Source: an uncultured Prevotellaceae bacterium (GTDB taxonomy: Bacteria; Bacteroidota; Bacteroidia; Bacteroidales; Bacteroidaceae). Taken from it: a stretch of DNA of 47,096 nt. The notes under the pieces were generated by a model, which did not search any database, was not told the DNA's origin, and saw only the letters and a list, made by a program, of their open reading frames with translations. How positions within the stretch are numbered: position 1 is the stretch's first letter; every line of letters starts with the position of its first letter. Below are positions 1-7,766 of the stretch, piece by piece. The stretch is taken from the NCBI GenBank assembly GCA_937910905.1, contig CALEPV010000068.1:1-47096 (forward strand), given 5' to 3'. A program made the position numbers and the translations under genes.

Positions 1-55
1 GCGTGTAATAGTGATATTATTTTCTGGAAAATCATATGTAGCAATTAATTTAAGT

Positions 56-101
56 GAGTACACATTCCATGGCACACGATGATATCATGGGATGTGTACT
101 C
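56..101. terminator. Imperfect 16-bp inverted repeat downstream of the GH31 gene
   Basis: Arms at 56-71 and 86-101 pair over 16 bp with one G-T wobble around a 14-base loop. The repeat lies just past the 3' end of the GH31 gene, which is read on the minus strand, so a transcription-ending or mRNA-protecting hairpin is plausible. There is no clear T run on the minus-strand side, so an intrinsic terminator is only a guess. A second small hairpin follows at 122-137 (6-bp arms TGCAGG/CCTGCA, loop CGTA). Nothing else is visible in bases 1-158. Confidence 0.45.
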
Positions 102-158
102 CCCAACAATGACGGTGTACATGCAGGCGTACCTGCAACTGTGTACAGGGTCTGCCGA

Positions 159-2618
159 TTACAGCTTTACGCTGAGTTTCTTGCCTTTATAGCTTACGGT
201 CTTGCTGGCACCGTCAGGCAGGACTATGGTGAACTGGCGGCTGGCAATAGAGCCTGCAAACTGGCCGCTGAGCCTGCCGAGGGTGAGGGTGCGACTGCGG
301 TCGTTCCATGTGATGGGCAGTTCGGTGTACTGCCCCTGCTCGTAGGCGTAGGTCTCGCCATCGTCCTCGTAGAGGGTGAACGAGCCATCGGCACCTGGGT
401 AGACGCGCAGTTCGAGGCTTGTCCAGTCGCGGTCGGCTGTTGAGGTGAGGTCGCCACCAACGGGGATGATGCTGCCTGCGCGGGCGAAGAGGGGTATTGT
501 GTTGATGGTTGTCTGGAGCGTCACCTCGCGACTGCCTTCATACTGCTGGCCGGAGAAGAAGTCGTACCATAGGCCCTGCGGGAGGTAAACGGTTGTGGTC
601 TTGGGCTGCAGGAATTGTCCATTGTCAATTGTCGCTTGTCCATCTTCACTTGCCAGCTCCCGCTGGTTCCACCCACCCATCTCGTCGAATGCCATCCGCT
701 TCTCTGGCGTGTACTGTGCCTCCACGATGGGTGCCACGAGCAGCGAGCGTCCGTAGAGGAACTCGTCCTTCAGATCGTGGGTGGCAGGATCGTCGGCAAA
801 GTCCATCCAGAGGGCTCGCATGAAGGTGCCGCGGTTGTGGGTCACGTCCCACGCCGTGCTGTAGGTGTAGGGCAGCAGGCGGTAGCGCAACTTGATGGCA
901 GAGAGCAGGGCGTCGTAGACGGGCTGGCCCGGCTCGCCGAAGTAGTAGAGTTCACGGTAGGTCTCGGTGCCGTGGCTACGCATCATGGGGCAGAAGGCTC
1001 CAAACTGCATCCAGCGCACGTATAGCTCCTGGAACTGTGGATTGCGGGCTCCCGACGAGCTGTCGCCGTAGGAGCTGTTGTAGGCTCCGGAGAAGAAGCC
1101 GCCTATGTCGGTATTGGTGTGCGGGTTGCCTGTTAGCGAGTAGTTCAGCAGCATGGGTATCTGGTTGCGCAGGGTGGGCCAGTCGCTGCGCACGTCGCCT
1201 GTCCACACGTTGGAAGCATAGCGTTGCTGGCCGGCGAAGCCCGAGCGGGTAAGGATCATAACCCGTTTTAATGAAGAATGAGGAGTGGAGGATGAAGTAT
1301 TCGATACCGCAGTAGTGTCTTGGCGCTGGTGCTCATAGACGCCACGCACGCACTCCAGCGGGAAGGCGTTGCGCAGCTTGCGATATGAAGACATAAGGGG
1401 AACTGCGGGGACATCGAGGTCGCTCTCCTTGAAGGAGTGGTGGTCGGGGTCGGTAGAGTCCATCCACCACACGTCGCACCCGAGATCGAACAGGCGACGG
1501 AGGTGCTGCCAGTAGATGTCGCGGGCCTCCACTGTATAAGGCTTATAGACGCGCACTCCGCTGGGATAGTCCATGCGTGGCGGCCAGGTGGAGATACCGC
1601 TCTGTGGCCAGGTCTCGAAGTCAAACAACAAATCCCGCTCTGCCATGTCGCGGTAGGCCTTGGTGTGCGGACCGAAGCTCTGCCAGATGCTGATGGCGAG
1701 GTGTGCTTTCTGCTGATGCACGTGGTCAATCATCTGCCTGGGGTTGGGGAAGCTGGGGTTCAGGAACTCCATAGCGTTCCAGAGGTAGTTGGAATCCCAG
1801 TACTGCCAGTCGAGGATAATGCCGTCCAGTGGTACACCAGCGGTGCGATACCTGTCGACTACCTCCAGCAGTTCCTCCTGGCTCTTGTAGCGCTCGCGGC
1901 TCTGCCAGAAGCCGTAGCTCCACAGCGGCAGCATGGGCACATCGCCAGTCAACTCGCGGATCAGGGCTATGTTGCCGTCGGCCGAGCCGCCGTACATGAA
2001 GTAATAGTCTATGCCGTCGGCCACCTCGGACTCCAACGTCAGGCCCTCGGCAGGGCTGTCGTCGAGCTGCGTGGGCGAGTAGTTATCCCAAAAGAGGGCA
2101 TAGCCCTTCAGACTCTGAAACACGTTCTGGAAGTCCTCCAGGTTGGACTGAATCATGCGGCGATGCTCTCCGCGCTGGTTCAGCTTGTAGTTCTCCATCA
2201 GCCCAATACCGTAGATGGGCTCGTCCTCGTCCAGCTGGAAGTTGGCCTTGGCTCGCACGCAGCCCTGGTCAAGGTCTGTCGCGAGGGGAGTCAGTTGCCA
2301 GTCTCCCTCGCATAGCAGCTGCCTGCCGTCGCGAGTGCTGAAGGTCACGCAGCCCGATGTCTCGTTGATAGCCACGGTTAGGACTGAGGTCTTCAGGGTG
2401 GTGACTCTGCCGGACGAACTGACGGACACACGACAATCCTGGGGCTGCATGGTCACCACGAGGCTCGGCTGAGGCTGAGCGCTGGAGGTGGTCTTAAGGA
2501 CTCTGGCAATGTCGGGACTAAGGAATGTGACGCTGACCGTGCCTCGGCTGGTCCGCACATCGGCAGCTGCGACAACCAGGCTCATGGCCAGCAGGATGGT
2601 AGTTAGTAGTTGCTTCAT
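159..2618 (-). CDS. Glycoside hydrolase family 31 (alpha-xylosidase/alpha-glucosidase type), secreted
   Basis: Predicted 819-residue retaining glycosidase that removes alpha-linked xylose or glucose from oligosaccharides. A hydrophobic N-terminus ending near AAADV suggests export. The family's LDWQYW segment is near residue 269. The nucleophile motif WWMDSTDPD places Asp387, and WTGD places the acid/base Asp475. A beta-sandwich C-terminus with a family-typical ending follows. It lies 30 bp after radA on the same strand and is probably read with the antiporter and radA. Oddity: two in-frame tracts of 7-bp repeats, at 1270-1297 (residues about 441-450) and 614-655 (residues about 655-668), encode Ser/Thr-rich and polar loops that I judge to be insertions. 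Substrate cannot be set from sequence; Bacteroidetes members with this motif set are commonly alpha-xylosidases. Confidence 0.93.
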   Translation of the reverse strand: MKQLLTTILLAMSLVVAAADVRTSRGTVSVTFLSPDIARVLKTTSSAQPQPSLVVTMQPQDCRVSVSSSGRVTTLKTSVLTVAINETSGCVTFSTRDGRQLLCEGDWQLTPLATDLDQGCVRAKANFQLDEDEPIYGIGLMENYKLNQRGEHRRMIQSNLEDFQNVFQSLKGYALFWDNYSPTQLDDSPAEGLTLESEVADGIDYYFMYGGSADGNIALIRELTGDVPMLPLWSYGFWQSRERYKSQEELLEVVDRYRTAGVPLDGIILDWQYWDSNYLWNAMEFLNPSFPNPRQMIDHVHQQKAHLAISIWQSFGPHTKAYRDMAERDLLFDFETWPQSGISTWPPRMDYPSGVRVYKPYTVEARDIYWQHLRRLFDLGCDVWWMDSTDPDHHSFKESDLDVPAVPLMSSYRKLRNAFPLECVRGVYEHQRQDTTAVSNTSSSTPHSSLKRVMILTRSGFAGQQRYASNVWTGDVRSDWPTLRNQIPMLLNYSLTGNPHTNTDIGGFFSGAYNSSYGDSSSGARNPQFQELYVRWMQFGAFCPMMRSHGTETYRELYYFGEPGQPVYDALLSAIKLRYRLLPYTYSTAWDVTHNRGTFMRALWMDFADDPATHDLKDEFLYGRSLLVAPIVEAQYTPEKRMAFDEMGGWNQRELASEDGQATIDNGQFLQPKTTTVYLPQGLWYDFFSGQQYEGSREVTLQTTINTIPLFARAGSIIPVGGDLTSTADRDWTSLELRVYPGADGSFTLYEDDGETYAYEQGQYTELPITWNDRSRTLTLGRLSGQFAGSIASRQFTIVLPDGASKTVSYKGKKLSVKL
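614..655. repeat. Degenerate 7-bp tandem repeat inside the GH31 gene (tract 1)
   Basis: Six consecutive 7-base units read on the plus strand as ATTGTCC, ATTGTCA, ATTGTCG, CTTGTCC, ATCTTCA, CTTGCCA. The 42-bp length keeps the reading frame and encodes about 14 residues. The same word family occurs between genes at 20335-20396. Confidence 0.75.
1270..1297. repeat. Degenerate 7-bp tandem repeat inside the GH31 gene (tract 2)
   Basis: Four units on the plus strand: AATGAAG, AATGAGG, AGTGGAG, GATGAAG. They encode a Ser/Thr/Pro-rich stretch just before the conserved segment KRVMILTRSGF. The core is 28 bp, and with its flanks the frame is kept. Confidence 0.7.
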
Positions 2619-2648
2619 CGGTTGGGAGATATTGGGGGTTTGGGGGAT

Positions 2649-4049
2649 TTATCCGAACAGCGTGCGGAAGGCATCCTCGACCTTACGCGCCGGCAGTATC
2701 TGTATGTTCCAAGCCTTGGGATTGACGGCCTTGAGGTTGGCTGCGGGAATCACTATGCGCTGGAAGCCGAGCTTCTGGGCTTCGGCTATGCGCTGCTCTA
2801 TGCGGCTCACGGGGCGTATCTCACCCGACAGTCCCACCTCGCCTGTCAGCGCCACGCCCTGCTCTATCGGGGTGTCGACATTGGAACTCAGTATGGCGGC
2901 TATGATAGCCAGGTCTATGGCAGGGTCGGTGACACGCAGGCCTCCGGCTATGTTGAGGAACACATCCTTCTGCGCGAGCTTGAATCCCACACGCTTCTCC
3001 AGCACAGCCAGCAACATGTTGAGACGGCGGTAGTCGAAGCCGTTGACCGAGCGCTGGGCAGTGCCGTAAGCGGCTGTGGATACGAGAGCCTGAGCCTCGA
3101 TAAAGAAAGGACGCACACCCTCAATCGTGGCAGCTATGGCTATGCCTGAGAGCCCCTCTTGATTGTCGGTCAGCAGGAGCTCGGAGGGGTTCTGCACAGG
3201 CCGCAACCCGCTGCTCAGCATCTCGTATATACCCAGTTCAGACGTGCTGCCGAAGCGGTTCTTCTGCGAGCGGAGTATGCGGTACAGGTAGTGCTGGTCG
3301 CCCTCGAACTGCAACACGGTGTCTACTATATGCTCCAGCACCTTGGGGCCAGCCAGCGTGCCCTCCTTGGTGATGTGTCCTATCAGTATGATGCTCGGGC
3401 CGCCGCTTTTGGCGTGCCGCAGCAGGGCTGCAGCGCACTCGCGTATCTGCGAAAGGCTGCCTGGCGATGACTCTACAGCCTCGGTCTCGATGGTCTGAAT
3501 ACTGTCTATCACCACCAGGTCAGGGCGCTCGGCATCGATGTGCGCAAAGATGTTCTCCAGCGAGGTGTCGCAGACGATAAGAAGAGATGTCCCCTCCTGA
3601 CCGTCACCACCCAGCCGGTCAGCACGCAGCTTAATCTGCCGCGCACTCTCCTCGCCGCTAACATAGAGTATCTTTAGGTGCGACAGGCGCATGATGGTCT
3701 GCAGCACCAGGGTGCTCTTGCCTATGCCCGGCTCGCCGCCCAGCAGCACCAGGCTGCCCGGCACCAAGCCACCGCCCAGCACGCGGTTGAGTTCGGCATC
3801 GAGCATATCTATGCGCGGCTCCTGCTCGGCCTTGATGTCGTTCAGCGCCAGCGGGCGCGATGCTGTGCCAGCAGCACCCGCGGTGCTACGCAGCGAATGC
3901 ATCGCATCGCTGCCGCTGCTGCGGCGTGCAGGCGCAGGGTGGAACTCCTTGAAGGTGTTCCACTGCCCGCACGAGGGGCACTTGCCCAGCCACTTGCTGC
4001 TCTCCTGTCCGCAATTGTCGCAGACGTATACTGTTGTTTGCTTTGCCAT
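2649..4049 (-). CDS. radA: DNA repair ATPase RadA
   Basis: Bacterial RadA, a RecA-related hexameric helicase that helps branch migration in recombinational repair. It is 466 residues, the usual length. In order: an N-terminal C4 zinc finger (Cys10, Cys13, Cys24, Cys27), a Walker A motif GEPGIGKST at 105-113, the RadA-specific KNRFG motif near residue 263, and a C-terminal Lon-protease-like domain. The ATG start puts the zinc finger at its normal distance from the N-terminus. It starts 9 bases after the antiporter gene and precedes the GH31 gene by 30 bases, so it is probably co-transcribed with both. No defects seen. Confidence 0.98.
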   Translation of the reverse strand: MAKQTTVYVCDNCGQESSKWLGKCPSCGQWNTFKEFHPAPARRSSGSDAMHSLRSTAGAAGTASRPLALNDIKAEQEPRIDMLDAELNRVLGGGLVPGSLVLLGGEPGIGKSTLVLQTIMRLSHLKILYVSGEESARQIKLRADRLGGDGQEGTSLLIVCDTSLENIFAHIDAERPDLVVIDSIQTIETEAVESSPGSLSQIRECAAALLRHAKSGGPSIILIGHITKEGTLAGPKVLEHIVDTVLQFEGDQHYLYRILRSQKNRFGSTSELGIYEMLSSGLRPVQNPSELLLTDNQEGLSGIAIAATIEGVRPFFIEAQALVSTAAYGTAQRSVNGFDYRRLNMLLAVLEKRVGFKLAQKDVFLNIAGGLRVTDPAIDLAIIAAILSSNVDTPIEQGVALTGEVGLSGEIRPVSRIEQRIAEAQKLGFQRIVIPAANLKAVNPKAWNIQILPARKVEDAFRTLFG

Positions 4050-4058
4050 CTTAAACTA

Positions 4059-6173
4059 TCAACTTTCAACGGGATACCTGCTGAACGCCTTGTCCAGCCA
4101 CTTCTCGAACAGCATCTGCCGCTGTGTGACGGTCTGTCCGTTAGGGGCAAACACCGACAGCGACTCCTGCGGATCGCCATACTGGTCGGGGTAGATGAGC
4201 ATTACGCTGGTATTCGAGAACGAGCGTGCTATGACAGACGGCAGCGTGTTCATAGCTGCCGTGTGGGATATGAAGCCCTTGCGCGATGTCACCAACACCA
4301 GCAGATGGTCGGGGTTCACCTCTGAAGGAAGCCGCACCAGCAGCGCACCCATGCCCTTCTCGGCAATCACCTCATGGCGCAGCAGCGGATGGTGCTCCTG
4401 CATGAACTCCTGTATGTATTGGCCCGTGTCGCCTGTGGCATGTATGCGCATAGGCTGGCCCGTCTGCTCCGCTATGCGGCACACGTGCTCCATCCACTTG
4501 TAGAAGCCTACCTCGTACTCGGCCCTAGGCGGTACAGCCACCACTATGCGGCGCACCGTGCCTGGCGGCATGAGCAGTCGCACCAGTATCACCTCGCGGT
4601 GGGTGGAGCTCAGTATACTCTTGGTGACAACGCCCAGCTCGCCTGCCAGACGTCCGTCCTCGGTTTCGTGCAGGCCCAGTATCACCTCGCCGGCATCGAC
4701 CTCTCGCATGGTGTGCACTATAGCGCTGGCTACGTTGGAGCTCACGCGGCTCATCGTGGACATCTTCACATCGGCAGCTGCGGCTATCTCGCGAGCCTTC
4801 TCCAGGTTCTGCTGTCCCTGTGCACGCATAGCATCGTTGGGGTCGTCGTCCATAGATATTGCCAGCCCCATCAGGCTGTCGCCTATGCGCGGATTGCGTA
4901 TCATCATGGACAGCTGCGTCAGATTGTCCACCGTCTGCGGGTAGGCCAGCGCCGTGAGACACTTGCCGTGGTAGCTGCCGCGGTTGCGCTCCAGCTCGGA
5001 GGTCTGTAGCATCAGCTGCCGTGCAGCCGCGCTGGTAGCCAGCGAGCTGAGAATGCACGACACCAGTATGAGCAGTACCGTAGCATTCAGCACCTGCGTG
5101 TCCATCAGGTTCAAGTCGGGCTCTGTGGCAATCATCACTATAGCCAGCGCTCCGGCGGCGTGGCTGTTGGTCAGACCGAACATCATCTGCCGCTCCGAGG
5201 ACTGTCCGTCCGTGAGCTTCTGCATAACCAGGGCTGCCACCCACTTGCTGGCTATGGCAGACACGATAATCACAGCACACAGCCACAGCGTGGAGACATC
5301 GGATAGCACCACACGCACATCGATTATCATGCCTACGCCTATCAAGAAGTATGGCACGAACAGCGCATTGCCCACAAACTCCAGCCTGCCCATCAGCGGA
5401 CCGCCGTGCGGGATGGTCCGATTGAGCACCAGGCCTGCCAGAAACGCGCCCAGCAGTCCCTCCAGCCCTACGCACGAGGCGAAGAAGGCGCTGAGGAACA
5501 CCATCATCAGCACGAATATGTACTGCGTGACAGGGTCCTCGTTGCGACGCAGGAACCAGCGGCTCACCTTCGGGAAGCTGTAGGCCACCGCCGCAACATA
5601 CACCACGATTCCCACCACGAAAAGCATCCAGTGCATCCACCCGCCCAGCCCGCGATGCGTCTGCACTACGATGGCCAGTATCAGCAGCGCGGCAAAGCTG
5701 GCCATAGCTGTGGCTATGATGCCATAGACCACGCTGGGATGCTTGCTCAAGCCGTAGCGCCCTACTATCGGATAGGTGACAAGGGTGTGCGATGCCAGCA
5801 GACAGCTGATCACCAGCGATGCCGTAACGGTATAGTGTAGCAGCCAGTAGGCCACCACGAAGCCACACACGAAGGGGATGCCTATAGTGAGCACTCCGAA
5901 GCCGGCTCCCACACGTCCGTGACGGCGGAAGCTGCCCATGTCCATCTCCAGCCCCGCCAATACCATTATATAATAGATGCCCACCTGCCCGAACAGTTCA
6001 AACGAAGCATCGCGTTCCAGTAGGTTCAGCCCGTGCTGCCCTATCAGCATACCAGCCACAATCAGGCCTATGATATGCGGTATGTGCAGCCGGCGGAACA
6101 CTATTGGTGCCAGCAGTATGACTATGAGCATCACCAGGAATATCCAGGTGGGATTGGTAATCAGCGCGGACAA
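4059..6173 (-). CDS. Cation:proton antiporter (CPA2 type) with C-terminal USP-like domains
   Basis: Predicted 704-residue inner-membrane Na+/H+ or K+/H+ exchanger. Residues about 1-395 are a chain of some 12 hydrophobic segments typical of the monovalent cation:proton antiporter-2 family, beginning with the HIPHIIGLIVAG helix. The rest is soluble and looks like two universal-stress-protein-like domains (about 405-545 and 555-690). No ATG lies upstream in frame. The longest reading starts with TTG at 6171-6173; the next Met (codon 6129-6131) would cut the first helix, so I prefer TTG. A TAnnTTTG box at 6224-6231 fits a 46-base leader. The stop codon lies in a short 7-bp repeat (4053-4069). The ion is not predictable. 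Confidence 0.9.
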   Translation of the reverse strand: MSALITNPTWIFLVMLIVILLAPIVFRRLHIPHIIGLIVAGMLIGQHGLNLLERDASFELFGQVGIYYIMVLAGLEMDMGSFRRHGRVGAGFGVLTIGIPFVCGFVVAYWLLHYTVTASLVISCLLASHTLVTYPIVGRYGLSKHPSVVYGIIATAMASFAALLILAIVVQTHRGLGGWMHWMLFVVGIVVYVAAVAYSFPKVSRWFLRRNEDPVTQYIFVLMMVFLSAFFASCVGLEGLLGAFLAGLVLNRTIPHGGPLMGRLEFVGNALFVPYFLIGVGMIIDVRVVLSDVSTLWLCAVIIVSAIASKWVAALVMQKLTDGQSSERQMMFGLTNSHAAGALAIVMIATEPDLNLMDTQVLNATVLLILVSCILSSLATSAAARQLMLQTSELERNRGSYHGKCLTALAYPQTVDNLTQLSMMIRNPRIGDSLMGLAISMDDDPNDAMRAQGQQNLEKAREIAAAADVKMSTMSRVSSNVASAIVHTMREVDAGEVILGLHETEDGRLAGELGVVTKSILSSTHREVILVRLLMPPGTVRRIVVAVPPRAEYEVGFYKWMEHVCRIAEQTGQPMRIHATGDTGQYIQEFMQEHHPLLRHEVIAEKGMGALLVRLPSEVNPDHLLVLVTSRKGFISHTAAMNTLPSVIARSFSNTSVMLIYPDQYGDPQESLSVFAPNGQTVTQRQMLFEKWLDKAFSRYPVES

Positions 6174-6223
6174 AACGGTATAATCTTATGTGAAATGGAG
6201 AATGTAACGTGTATAATGTGAGG

Positions 6224-6231
6224 CAAAGGTA
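6224..6231 (-). promoter_or_regulatory. Promoter -7 box for the antiporter-radA-GH31 run
   Basis: TACCTTTG on the minus strand matches the Bacteroidetes TAnnTTTG element. It is about 50 bases upstream of the antiporter start and divergent from the asd promoter at 6296. Confidence 0.7.
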
Positions 6232-6235
6232 GGCA

Positions 6236-6290
6236 ATAATTATGAATTGTGAATTATGATTTGTAATTGTAAGCGATGAATTGTGAAATA
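6236..6290. repeat. Degenerate 7-bp repeat tract between antiporter and asd promoters
   Basis: Units such as TGAATTG (6243), TGAATTA (6250), TGATTTG (6257), TGAATTG (6277) and TGAAATA (6284), mostly in 7-base steps with one 6-base slip. The tract separates two divergent -7 boxes and forms most of the region upstream of the asd promoter. Confidence 0.7.
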
Positions 6291-6295
6291 AAGCG

Positions 6296-6303
6296 TACCT
6301 TTG
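6296..6303 (+). promoter_or_regulatory. Promoter -7 box for asd
   Basis: TACCTTTG followed by C matches TAnnTTTG. The start ATG is 45 bases downstream, implying a leader of about 40 bases. Confidence 0.72.
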
Positions 6304-6348
6304 CACGCCAAAATGTAACAAAACACACACAAGCAAACATACAAATAT

Positions 6349-7374
6349 ATGGTCAACGTAGCTATCGTAGGCGCTAGCGGTGCTGTAGGACAGGAGTTTC
6401 TCCGAGTGCTCGACGAGCGCAATTTCCCCATCCGTAATCTCACACTCTTCGGCAGCGAGCGTAGCGCGGGCCGCAAGTACACATTCCGTGGCAAGGAGTA
6501 CGAAGTGAAGCTGCTGCAACACAACGACGACTTCCGTGACATCGACATAGCTTTCGTCAGCGCCGGTGGCGGCACCAGCAAGGAGTACGCAGAGACCATC
6601 ACCAAGCACGGAGCCGTGATGATAGACAACAGCTCTGCCTTCCGTATGGACAGCGACGTGCCACTCGTAGTGCCTGAATGCAATGCAGAGGACGCTCTGG
6701 TGCGTCCCCGCGGAATCATAGCCAACCCCAACTGCACCACCATTATGATGGTAGTATGCCTGCAGCCGCTGGAGCAGCTGAGCCACATCCGCCGCATACA
6801 CATAGCAAGCTACCAGGCAGCCAGCGGAGCCGGAGCAGCAGCTATGGCCGAACTGGAGCAGCAGTACCGCGAGGTGCTGGCAGGGCAGCCCGTCACAGTA
6901 CAGAAGTTCGCCTATCAGCTGGCCTACAACGTCATACCGCAGATAGACGTCTTCACCGACAACGGCTACACCAAGGAGGAGATGAAGATGTTCAACGAGA
7001 CACGCAAGATCATGCACACCGATGCCGCTTGCTCCGCTATGTGCGTACGCGTGCCGTCGCTCCGAAGCCACTCCGAAGCCGTATGGATCGAGACCGAGCA
7101 GCCCATCAGCCCCGAAGCAGCTCGCGTGGCTCTGGCAGCCGCACCTGGCGTGACAGTCATCGACAACCCCAACAACAAGGAATACCCTATGCCTCTCTTC
7201 ACCGCAGGCAAGGACGACGTCTTCGTAGGACGCATCCGCAGCGACCTGGCCAACGAGAACGGACTCACCTTCTGGCTCTGCGGCGACCAGATCAAGAAGG
7301 GCGCAGCCCTCAACGCCGTACAGATAGCCGAGTACCTGCTGCACGCCGACAAGTCGCTTGCAGCGCGGCTTTGA
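6349..7374 (+). CDS. asd: Aspartate-semialdehyde dehydrogenase
   Basis: NADPH-dependent reduction of aspartyl phosphate to aspartate semialdehyde, the branch point for lysine/diaminopimelate, threonine and methionine synthesis. It is 341 residues, the normal length. The N-terminal Rossmann loop GASGAVGQ is at 8-15, the catalytic Cys129 is in NPNCTT, the substrate loop SYQAASGAG is at 154-162, and the active-site His241 is in RSHSEAV. It is a single gene with its own promoter box at 6296 and a very strong palindromic end at 7399-7486. Both strands here are open over long stretches, a by-product of codon use; the plus-strand gene is clearly the real one. Confidence 0.98.
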   Translation: MVNVAIVGASGAVGQEFLRVLDERNFPIRNLTLFGSERSAGRKYTFRGKEYEVKLLQHNDDFRDIDIAFVSAGGGTSKEYAETITKHGAVMIDNSSAFRMDSDVPLVVPECNAEDALVRPRGIIANPNCTTIMMVVCLQPLEQLSHIRRIHIASYQAASGAGAAAMAELEQQYREVLAGQPVTVQKFAYQLAYNVIPQIDVFTDNGYTKEEMKMFNETRKIMHTDAACSAMCVRVPSLRSHSEAVWIETEQPISPEAARVALAAAPGVTVIDNPNNKEYPMPLFTAGKDDVFVGRIRSDLANENGLTFWLCGDQIKKGAALNAVQIAEYLLHADKSLAARL

Positions 7375-7398
7375 AGCCAAGCCATCGCATCATCAATC

Positions 7399-7486
7399 AA
7401 AAAACATGCGCGTGTTAAATAAATGACACGCGCGTGTCATATAAAAAACATGCGCGTGTCATTTATTTAACACGCGCATGTTTTTT
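7399..7486. repeat. 22-bp-period palindrome array forming a 39-bp hairpin after asd
   Basis: Four 12-base cores related to ACATGCGCGTGT start at 7404, 7426, 7448 and 7470, exactly 22 bases apart. The second core sits in a perfect 18-base palindrome (7423-7440). As a whole, 7399-7437 pairs with 7448-7486 over 39 bp with one mismatch, leaving a 10-base loop; the left arm starts with A6 and the right arm ends in a run of T. This should stop transcription from both sides, including from asd. The fixed 22-base period is more than a terminator needs. Confidence 0.85.
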
Positions 7487-7562
7487 TATCTGCATCACGT
7501 TGTTGAGGATGTTCCATCATGCTGTAGCCAACTCGGAAGCACCACAACCGCATACTACAACA

Positions 7563-7590
7563 CAAGAGGGCAGATTACTCTGCCCTCTTG
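7563..7590. terminator. 12-bp hairpin downstream of tRNA-Asn
   Basis: Perfect 12-bp stem (7563-7574 with 7579-7590) and a TTAC loop, 11 bases beyond the 3' end of the tRNA on the minus strand. No good T run follows, so it may be a processing or stability hairpin rather than a classic terminator. Confidence 0.55.
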
Positions 7591-7600
7591 CTGTGCCTTG

Positions 7601-7674
7601 CGCTTCAGGATGGGCTTGAACCAACGACCCCCTGATTAACAGTCAGGTGCTCTAACCAACTGAGCTACTGAAGC
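7601..7674 (-). tRNA. tRNA-Asn (anticodon GTT)
   Basis: Cloverleaf on the minus strand: acceptor arms GCTTCAG and CTGAAGC pair over 7 bp, the D-arm includes AGCTCAGTTGGTTAGAGC, the anticodon loop CTGTTAA gives GTT, and the T-arm contains GGTTCAAGCC. The discriminator base is G at position 7601. The 3' CCA is not encoded and must be added. A TAnnTTTG box lies 36 bases upstream. Confidence 0.96.
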
Positions 7675-7709
7675 AGGTGCTTTGAGAACTATTTTTCGCA
7701 AATGCGGTG

Positions 7710-7717
7710 CAAAAGTA
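7710..7717 (-). promoter_or_regulatory. Promoter -7 box for tRNA-Asn
   Basis: TACTTTTG followed by C on the minus strand, giving a leader of about 31 bases before the mature tRNA. Only 23 bases separate it from the divergent box at 7741. Confidence 0.68.
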
Positions 7718-7740
7718 GTGTGAATTCCAAAAAGATGCAA

Positions 7741-7748
7741 TACTTTTG
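7741..7748 (+). promoter_or_regulatory. Promoter -7 box for the PfkB kinase gene
   Basis: TACTTTTG followed by C. The ATG is at 7767, so the leader is only about 14 bases and has no visible Shine-Dalgarno sequence. Confidence 0.7.
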
Positions 7749-7766
7749 CGGTAAAATTGTACAAAG

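Noticed and set aside
56..146. 22-bp array at the left edge of the window
   Set aside because: GTGTAC words occur at 94, 115 and 141, steps of 21 and 26, so the period is not constant.
5998..7380. Long minus-strand open frame (460 codons) across asd and the antiporter end
   Set aside because: It mirrors asd on the opposite strand, has no domain or start context, and asd has complete catalytic motifs.
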